Shown piece by piece: positions 23,133 through 27,928 of a stretch of 27,928 nucleotides of DNA (positions within the stretch are counted from its first letter, which is position 1; each line of letters begins with the position of its first letter). The stretch is taken from positions 1 to 27,928 of the IMG/VR virus record IMGVR_UViG_3300032931_000574, one strand, 5' to 3'. Under the pieces are notes generated by a model. It did no database searches, was not told the origin of the DNA, and saw only the letters and a list, made by a program, of their open reading frames with translations. The stretch is from a virus. A program made the translations under genes and the position numbers.

Positions 23133-23396
23133 ATGCACACATTCAAATCGTTTATCACAGAATTGAAATCCTCCACCCTGGGTCGGTATATCAAGACCGC
23201 CGCGGGGGACCTGACACACCAGTCCGTCTTATTGAAGCAATATAAGAAGGATTATCCTGGTAACAACAGTCCGACAGAACAAAAACTGCTCGATCAGAAA
23301 ATTCGTGCGGTCAAGAAACGAAACCATGGGATTGGACAAGCGACGAATCGGCTGGTCAATCGTGTTTGGGGCCATTCCAAAGGAAAAGACAACTAA
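23133..23396 (+). CDS. Small basic head-region protein with capsid-targeting-like N-terminus
   Basis: 87 residues, strongly basic. The first ten residues, MHTFKSFITE, resemble the T4 capsid-targeting peptide (MKTYQEFIAE), with an ITE site at residue 10 that fits the gp21 cleavage rule (hydrophobic-x-Glu). The next part, LKSSTLGRYIKTAAGDLTHQ, carries an L.k.TLG.YIKkAa motif common in small proteins of the prohead region of T4-like phages. The C-terminus is rich in Lys, Arg and Asn (IRAVKKRNHGIGQATNRLVN). This could be an internal head protein packaged with DNA. The start lies nine bases after the previous stop, with only a weak ribosome site. Confidence 0.65.
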   Translation: MHTFKSFITELKSSTLGRYIKTAAGDLTHQSVLLKQYKKDYPGNNSPTEQKLLDQKIRAVKKRNHGIGQATNRLVNRVWGHSKGKDN

Positions 23397-23400
23397 CGCC

Positions 23401-24087
23401 ATGAAAGAGCTACGAGAACTTCGGACACAATTAGAGGAACATGTCACTGACCCAGCGGTCCGCGGTGTGCATCTCTATCCTCCAGGATATTCACCCCCAA
23501 ACATTTTAATCCTCAAGCGGAAGACCGTTCGGGCGTTCAATAGTGCTGAGCGCGTGGCCCTGTACTACTCTGACAAATTGCAACGGTACTTTTCGGTGCC
23601 ATTTACGGTAGGTCGTGAAGACGATTCCATCGATGATGTGGTCGGGGTCTCTGAAGAGGCGTTGAACGAAATCTCGATCCCTGTGGCCAAGAAGGCCTAT
23701 CATACCAGACAGAACCGCGGCGTTGATGCCATGAACAAGGGTGACTATAAGACTGCCCTCCCACAGTTCCATAAGGCCCTGAAGACTCAGCGCCTGCTCT
23801 CAAAGAAATATGAACGGGACGATAAGGGAGAGACGGTCAAGGAAGCAGTCATCCAGGAAGATGCGGTGAGCCATCTCAAGAAAGTCGTGGCGTTCAAGAC
23901 TTCCACTCCACTGTACCATAAAAATGGTACCCAAACCAAGATTGATCCCCAAACGGCCAATGCCCTCTTGACAGTCCATGGTTCATTGCATCCTGACAAT
24001 CAGAAGAAGTTCAATGATTCGTGTGAACATTCCAAAGAAGGTCTGGCCAAGATGATCGATTTTGCCTGGAAGAACGTGAAATCGTGA
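23401..24087 (+). CDS. Hypothetical head-region protein with TPR-like segment
   Basis: 228 residues from ATG 23401, four bases after the previous stop; an in-frame GTG at 23305 would overlap the upstream gene by 92 bases and is less likely. The N-terminal half has mixed alpha/beta character (HLYPPGYSPPNILILKRKTV, ERVALYYSDKL). The middle contains EEALNEISIPVAKKAYHTRQ, again a LNEIS-type motif as in other core-region proteins here, followed by a helix pair (NKGDYKTALPQFHKALKTQR) that looks like one TPR repeat. The C-terminal third is unassigned. There is no export signal. Its stop overlaps the next GTG start (GTGA), which suggests coupled translation with the basic protein downstream. Confidence 0.65.
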   Translation: MKELRELRTQLEEHVTDPAVRGVHLYPPGYSPPNILILKRKTVRAFNSAERVALYYSDKLQRYFSVPFTVGREDDSIDDVVGVSEEALNEISIPVAKKAYHTRQNRGVDAMNKGDYKTALPQFHKALKTQRLLSKKYERDDKGETVKEAVIQEDAVSHLKKVVAFKTSTPLYHKNGTQTKIDPQTANALLTVHGSLHPDNQKKFNDSCEHSKEGLAKMIDFAWKNVKS

Positions 24088-24491
24088 ATGACATAAATAG
24101 GCTTGTCGAACATCCTATTGTCTTTAAAGCGATTATCTGGAAGGCATTGGATCGGATTCGAGAAGAAAAAGAGTATCATATCAAGCGAGCGATTGCGGCA
24201 AATCTCATGACGGTCGAACCGCTCGATGAAGCGAATGTGGTCAAGACAGGACGGATCAAGCTCATTCGTCGGCGCATCCGCAATGGGAAACTTCAACGGA
24301 ACATCCGCAAGTCTTCGGTCAAAGGTTGGACCTTGCGCGGGAAGAAACTGGTTCGCATTCCGGCCGCAAAACGGGTGCGTATGAGGATCGTGGCCAAACG
24401 GTCAGCCCGAAAGCGCAAAGGTAAGTTGCAGAATATCTTGAGAAAGCGGAGACAGTCGCTCCGTAAACGTAAAGCGATGGGCATTCATTAA
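24084..24491 (+). CDS. Very basic prohead core-like protein (gp68 position)
   Basis: 135 residues from GTG 24084, overlapping the previous stop as GTGA. The N-terminal 40 residues are helical (VFKAIIWKALDRIREEKEYH). The remainder is extremely rich in Arg and Lys: IKLIRRRIRNGKLQRNIRKS, GWTLRGKKLVRIPAAKRVRM and RKRRQSLRKRKAMGIH. T4 has the basic core protein gp68 in the same place, between gp67 and gp21. Related basic proteins with a GK.QRR...G.T.R.GK.VR. pattern occur in this slot in other T4-like phages. The call as a gp68 equivalent rests on position and charge, not on a firm sequence match. It could bind DNA or the acidic core proteins. Confidence 0.6.
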   Translation: MNDINRLVEHPIVFKAIIWKALDRIREEKEYHIKRAIAANLMTVEPLDEANVVKTGRIKLIRRRIRNGKLQRNIRKSSVKGWTLRGKKLVRIPAAKRVRMRIVAKRSARKRKGKLQNILRKRRQSLRKRKAMGIH

Positions 24492-24501
24492 GGAGATTCA
24501 T

Positions 24502-24636
24502 ATGTTTATTGTTCTTGGCGTGTTGAGTGCAGTCGGTGCCTTGGTCTATCTCGCGGGCTGGGCCTTGAAACAAGGATCGGCCACCACACCTCCAGTCGTA
24601 GTCCGCCAGCCGGCAACTAAAGCGAAGAAGAAGTAA
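24502..24636 (+). CDS. 44-residue single-pass membrane peptide
   Basis: This short frame reads MFIVLGVLSAVGALVYLAGW, then ALKQGSATTPPVVV and a basic end RQPATKAKKK. It is preceded by AAGGAGATTCAT, an excellent ribosome site almost identical to the one before gp23, and followed nine bases later by the next ATG with its own site. The first 22 residues form one membrane-spanning helix, with a basic tail probably on the cytoplasmic side. No family is recognised. T4 proheads assemble on the inner membrane, so a membrane anchor in the head operon is conceivable. Confidence 0.65.
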   Translation: MFIVLGVLSAVGALVYLAGWALKQGSATTPPVVVRQPATKAKKK

Positions 24637-24644
24637 GGAGTATT

Positions 24645-25043
24645 ATGGCACAAATTGAAATCACCAAAGGCGGAAAACGCGCCGTGACATTGGTCGCCGT
24701 CGGAACTGGCGCGGCCACCATTGAACTGAATGGTGCTGGCGGGCTCTCGTCATTCAATGTCGCGTCTGAAAATGTGACCACCCTCTCGGTCAAAGGTATC
24801 GCCTGGACGGCCAACTCTGGAGCCGCCTATTGGGAGGTGCGCCGTGGTGGATCGACCGGAAACATTGTCGGACAATTTCCAAATGCGGGTGAGTGGCGCT
24901 TGGATGAATACAAAACCTCGCTGTCGGCCAACAATATGCTGAATGCCTATAATGTCTATGTCAATCTGATTGGCGTCGGTTCCATCGGCACCCTCGTCCT
25001 GGATTGTTCCAAGGATGCAACTATGAATGTGAAGGTGCCATAA
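24645..25043 (+). CDS. Small beta-rich putative virion protein
   Basis: 132 residues; AAGGAG precedes the ATG. The sequence alternates in beta fashion with few charged helices: IEITKGGKRAVTLVAVGTGA, TTLSVKGIAWTANSGAAYWE, VRRGGSTGNIVGQFPNAGEW and VYVNLIGVGSIGTLVLD. Proteins with this WEV.RG...v..f...GeW pattern are frequent in structural regions of environmental tailed phages, but I know of no function. It might be a decoration or head-surface protein given its place before gp21 and gp23. It ends with a TAATG overlap onto the protease gene. Confidence 0.65.
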   Translation: MAQIEITKGGKRAVTLVAVGTGAATIELNGAGGLSSFNVASENVTTLSVKGIAWTANSGAAYWEVRRGGSTGNIVGQFPNAGEWRLDEYKTSLSANNMLNAYNVYVNLIGVGSIGTLVLDCSKDATMNVKVP

Positions 25044-25702
25044 TGAAACTGATCCGAGAATTCAACGAAAGCGTCAAGCTCCTGACCGAAGCGGATACCA
25101 CAGGCAAGAAGGCCTATTACATCGAAGGCGTCTTCATGCAAGCCGGGATTGCCAACAAGAACAAGCGCCTGTATTCCTTGGATATCTTGAAAGAAGAAGT
25201 GAGTCGTTATACCACAGAAATGGTCAAGCTGAGTCGGGCCTATGGTGAACTTGGGCATCCTGATAGTCCGACCATTAATCTTGAGCGCGTCTCCCACATG
25301 ATCAAAGCCTTGACCTTAGAAGGGGCCAACTTCGTCGGTCGTGCGAAGGTCATGGATACGCCGTATGGCAACATCGTGAAATCATTGATCGATGAGGGTG
25401 CTCAACTCGGCGTCTCTAGTCGCGGCATGGGGAATCTGGTTCCAGGTCCCAATGGGATCAATACGGTCCATGATTTCCATCTGGCCACGGCCGCGGATAT
25501 CGTCGCTGATCCGTCTGCCCCTGATGCGTTTGTTCGTGGTATCATGGAAGGCAAGGAATGGGTCTTTGTTGACGGTCGATATGTCGAAGAAGATATGTCC
25601 TGTGCCAAACGCGCCATCGAACAATCCTATCGATCCATAGATCGCCGTGAGCAAGAACGAGTCGCCATTCGGTTGTTTGAAGGGTTCATGAGAAAGTTGT
25701 AA
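25043..25702 (+). CDS. gp21: Prohead core protease gp21 (T4-like)
   Basis: 219 residues (T4: 212) from ATG 25043, overlapping the previous stop as TAATG. This serine protease of the herpesvirus-assemblin-like clan cleaves the scaffold and capsid proteins during head maturation. The catalytic His lies in YGELGHPDSP (H72) and the Ser in LGVSSRGMGN (S125 or S126). Other family features are AYYIEGVFMQAGIANKNKRL, RVSHMIKALTLEGANFVGRA and DTPYGNIVKSLIDEG. The N-terminus MKLIREFNESVKLLTEAD contains LTE followed by Ala, a likely self-cleavage site after E16. Genes for its expected substrates (gp67-like, gp22, gp23) flank it. Confidence 0.95.
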   Translation: MKLIREFNESVKLLTEADTTGKKAYYIEGVFMQAGIANKNKRLYSLDILKEEVSRYTTEMVKLSRAYGELGHPDSPTINLERVSHMIKALTLEGANFVGRAKVMDTPYGNIVKSLIDEGAQLGVSSRGMGNLVPGPNGINTVHDFHLATAADIVADPSAPDAFVRGIMEGKEWVFVDGRYVEEDMSCAKRAIEQSYRSIDRREQERVAIRLFEGFMRKL

Positions 25703-25728
25703 GGATACCCAGCGTAAATTCGGAAAAG

Positions 25729-25736
25729 TATAAATA
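25729..25736 (+). promoter_or_regulatory. T4-type late promoter before gp22
   Basis: TATAAATA, perfect match to the T4 late box, lies 31 bases upstream of the gp22 start in the 64-base gap after gp21. The flanking AAAAG..TAAATAA resembles the copy at 22227, where GTATAAATAA also occurs. Confidence 0.72.
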
Positions 25737-25766
25737 ATCAACACATTCGTCTTAAAGGAGAGCACA

Positions 25767-26927
25767 ATGTCGAAAAATCATTTGATGGAAGCCGCTGCGG
25801 ATATTCTTTCACGAAGCTATGCAGCCGCACCAAAAGCACCACTAGAGAAAGCTGCCGGATCAGCACAGGACCTTGGTGGTTCAACACCCGAAAGCAATAT
25901 CAGCAAGAAGTTTGCACCACAGACTGGTCCAGGGGCCACCGCACCTGGTAAGCCTGCCTCTGTCGCAGCCATGCCATTAGACAAGCAAGCCGCACCAGAA
26001 GAAATCGATCCTCTTGATCCCCAGGGTGGTACTGGCGATTCCGCCGAGAATGATGCCCTGATCGCCGCCAACAAGAAACGCGCAGGTCTGGCCGAAGAAA
26101 AGTCAGATAAGGACGATGACGATAAGGACGATGACGATAAGGACGATGACGATAAGGACGATGACGACGACGACAAGGACGACGAGAAGGCCGCCTTCGA
26201 TTTCAAGAAGAAACTCGGAGAAGATGTCGCCGCCATTTTGCAGGATGAATCGGATCTGTCTCCTGAATTCCGTACCAAGATTGCCACGATCTATGAAGCT
26301 CGCGTCATTGACAAGATCAATGAAATCGCGGCAGATATGCAAGCCTCCTATGATGCCCAATTGACCGAATCGATCCAGACATTGGGTGAGGAATTGACCA
26401 CCAAGACCAACGACTATCTCAATTATGTCGTGGAAGAATGGATGGGCGCCAATGAACTCGCCGTGGTCTCGGGTCTCCGTTCCGAACTGGTCGAAGAATT
26501 CATCGGTGGACTCCATACCCTCTTTGCCGAACACTTCATCGATGTCCCTGAGAACAAGGTGGACCTGGTTGAAGAATTAGCGGCCAAGGTCGAAACCCTG
26601 GAAACGACATTGAACGAGGAAATCGCTCGTGGCGTCTCCCTCAAGAAGCAAATCGCCGAATCAAAGAAATCAGAAATATTGGCATCCGTGTGTGAAGGCT
26701 TGACTGCACCGGCCGCCGATAAAATTCGTACCCTCGCAGAGAGCGTCGAATTCACCGCAGAAGGTGACTTTCGTAAGAAAGTGGATGTACTTCGAGAGAA
26801 TTACTTCCCAACCAAAGTCAAGGTCGCAGAGGTCACGCAGTTAAACGAAGTGGTCGAGTTGGCGCCTGAAGTACCTGCCTCCATGAAGGCGTACTCCGAT
26901 GCCATTGCTCGTCAGACCATCAAGTAA
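25767..26927 (+). CDS. gp22: Prohead core scaffold protein gp22 (T4-like)
   Basis: 386 residues (T4: 269). It is the main scaffold that shapes the prohead and is removed by gp21. Placement between protease and capsid genes, and the long helical charged body, identify it: FDFKKKLGEDVAAILQDESD, LSPEFRTKIATIYEARVIDK, TNDYLNYVVEEWMGANELAV, ELVEEFIGGLHTLFAEHFID and the C-terminal YFPTKVKVAEV region are typical of the family. The N-terminal 110 residues are low-complexity, rich in Ala and Pro. They are followed by an Asp/Lys stretch (about 112-141) encoded by exact 15-base repeats. LAE and IAE sequences (GLAEE, QIAES, TLAES) could be gp21 sites. AAAGGAG precedes the ATG. Confidence 0.92.
   Translation: MSKNHLMEAAADILSRSYAAAPKAPLEKAAGSAQDLGGSTPESNISKKFAPQTGPGATAPGKPASVAAMPLDKQAAPEEIDPLDPQGGTGDSAENDALIAANKKRAGLAEEKSDKDDDDKDDDDKDDDDKDDDDDDKDDEKAAFDFKKKLGEDVAAILQDESDLSPEFRTKIATIYEARVIDKINEIAADMQASYDAQLTESIQTLGEELTTKTNDYLNYVVEEWMGANELAVVSGLRSELVEEFIGGLHTLFAEHFIDVPENKVDLVEELAAKVETLETTLNEEIARGVSLKKQIAESKKSEILASVCEGLTAPAADKIRTLAESVEFTAEGDFRKKVDVLRENYFPTKVKVAEVTQLNEVVELAPEVPASMKAYSDAIARQTIK
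26106..26165 (+). repeat. Four exact 15-base repeats encoding DKDDD
   Basis: GATAAGGACGATGAC occurs at 26106, 26121, 26136 and 26151, in frame with gp22. A decayed continuation reaches about 26190. Copy number is a likely point of length variation. Confidence 0.9.
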
Positions 26928-26959
26928 GTCAACATCAGTTCAATAAGGAGATTCATACT

Positions 26960-27928
26960 ATGTTTTTATCAGAAGGATTACAGAACAAGTGGAAGTCGAT
27001 CTTGGATCATCCAAGTCTTCCTCCGATTACTGACCCCTATCGCAAGGCAGTGACCGCCGTCATCTTGGAAAACCAAGAGAAGGCCTCACGCGAAGAACAA
27101 GCCCAGATGCACGGCACGTTCTTGTCCGAAGCCTCGGCAACCAACTCCACAGGTGGTGGTCTCGGTGGCGCCGCAACCGCAACTGGTCCAATGGCCGGTT
27201 TCGATCCCATCCTCATCAGCTTGGTTCGCCGTTCCTTGCCTAACCTCATTGCCTATGACATCTGCGGCGTGCAGCCAATGACCGGTCCAACTGGATTGAT
27301 CTTCGCCATGCGCTCCAATTATGCCAACAGCAACACCCGTCTGGGAGAAACCTTCTACGACGAAGTGGATACCGCATTCTCTGGTGGTACTGGTGTGGCA
27401 CAAACTGCCATCTCCTTGGCCGCAGATACCTCACTCGGTTCCGGTAACGTGTTCGCCTCGACCATGACCACTGGTAACGCGATGCCAACAGCCACAGGGG
27501 AAGCCTTGGGTACTGCATCAGCCGTCGCCGGCGGAGTCTGGAACGAAATGTCCTTCTCCATCGAAAAAGTGACCGTCACCGCGAAGACTCGCGCTCTGAA
27601 GGCCGAATACACGATGGAATTGGCACAGGATTTGAAGGCCGTTCACGGATTGGATGCAGAGACAGAATTGTCGAACATCTTGTCAGCAGAAGTGTTGGCA
27701 GAAATCAACCGCGAAATCCTCCGCAACATCTATGTGTCCTCCAAGGTCGGTTGCCAAGTGGGTACCACGACCAAGGGCACCTTCGACCTCGATACCGATT
27801 CCAATGGTCGTTGGATGGTGGAAAAGATCAAGGGATTGGCGTTCCAAATCGAACGCGAAGCCAACCAAATCTCCAAGCAGACTCGTCGCGGCAAGGGCAA
27901 TGTGTTGATCGTGTCTTCGGACGTGGCC
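26960..27928 (+). CDS. gp23: Major capsid protein gp23 (T4-like, 3' partial)
   Basis: The first 323 residues are visible; the frame is open at the right edge. ATG 26960 follows AAGGAGATTCATACT. Strong family matches include FDPILISLVRRSLPNLIAYD, ICGVQPMTGPTGLIFAMRSN, WNEMSFSIEKVTVTAKTRAL, KAEYTMELAQDLKAVHGLDA and LSAEVLAEINREILRNIY. It has the HK97 fold by family. The N-terminal prosegment probably ends in TFLSE followed by ASATN: LSE at residues 55-57 fits the gp21 cleavage rule and corresponds to E65 of T4. Residues 1-57 would be removed in maturation. No T4-style dedicated late promoter is visible directly upstream, so it may be transcribed from the box before gp22. Confidence 0.96.
   Translation, partial: MFLSEGLQNKWKSILDHPSLPPITDPYRKAVTAVILENQEKASREEQAQMHGTFLSEASATNSTGGGLGGAATATGPMAGFDPILISLVRRSLPNLIAYDICGVQPMTGPTGLIFAMRSNYANSNTRLGETFYDEVDTAFSGGTGVAQTAISLAADTSLGSGNVFASTMTTGNAMPTATGEALGTASAVAGGVWNEMSFSIEKVTVTAKTRALKAEYTMELAQDLKAVHGLDAETELSNILSAEVLAEINREILRNIYVSSKVGCQVGTTTKGTFDLDTDSNGRWMVEKIKGLAFQIEREANQISKQTRRGKGNVLIVSSDVA

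Noticed and set aside
24092-24099. CATAAATA as a late promoter
   Set aside because: It lies inside the first codons of the basic protein gene, with no gene start at a suitable distance downstream.
26106-26190. DDDDK sequence as a specific protease site or tag
   Set aside because: It is a by-product of the DKDDD repeat in the acidic spacer; there is no reason to expect an enteropeptidase-like enzyme in this setting.
1-27928. tRNA genes, CRISPR arrays, insertion sequences and integrase or attachment sites
   Set aside because: Looked for while reading, but no cloverleaf-like segment, spaced direct repeat array, transposase motif or recombinase motif was seen; the repeats present are protein-coding units in the fibre and scaffold genes.

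Overview
The window is one strand-biased block of a T4-like contractile-tailed phage (or of a contig or prophage derived from one). All supported genes lie on the + strand, tightly packed with many stop/start overlaps. The T4 head-neck-tail order is preserved exactly: neck (gp13, gp14), tail completion (gp15), terminase (gp16, gp17), sheath (gp18), tube (gp19), portal (gp20), prohead core (gp67 and likely gp68), prohead protease (gp21), scaffold (gp22) and major capsid (gp23, running off the right end). Bases look moderately GC-rich by eye, except in three AT-richer homing endonuclease genes. The phage IscU, with an LPPVK chaperone motif, closely resembles proteobacterial IscU. A proteobacterial host with an Isc pathway is therefore the best guess, but this is inference.

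Region 1 (1-8388) is the fibre/adhesin region, where T4 carries gp12 and wac. It holds a very large fibre-like protein (open at the left edge, at least 1896 residues) built from coiled-coil 7-residue-periodic repeats, a beta-type domain, ten GGTG motifs mostly in units of 128-129 residues, and a second set of four 61-66-residue units. A virion structural protein with a fibronectin-III-like insert follows, then two tandem glycine-rich putative adhesins that share their ends but not their middles.

Region 2 (8405-13970) is the neck with an accessory island. Between gp13 and gp14 sit a GP88-like protein with a Cys-rich motif, a complete IscU, a GIY-YIG endonuclease, an A-type Fe-S carrier (IscA/ErpA type), a small secreted-looking protein and a second GIY-YIG endonuclease. 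This is a compact Fe-S cassette inside a morphogenesis operon. The GP88-like protein begins with a sequence resembling the T4 capsid-targeting peptide, with protease-like LxE sites, so it may travel inside the virion.

Region 3 (13983-20385) runs from gp15 to gp19. A third GIY-YIG endonuclease is wedged between the terminase subunits and overlaps both. gp13, gp14, gp15 and gp18 each carry extra beta-rich modules compared with the T4 plan.

Region 4 (20386-27928) is the head module. It has a probable terminator before gp20, two perfect T4-type late promoter boxes (TATAAATA), several small core or internal-head candidates, a 44-residue membrane peptide and the gp21-gp22-gp23 maturation set. I saw no tRNA, rRNA, CRISPR, insertion sequence or integrase. 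No stretch longer than about 120 bases lacks a gene.
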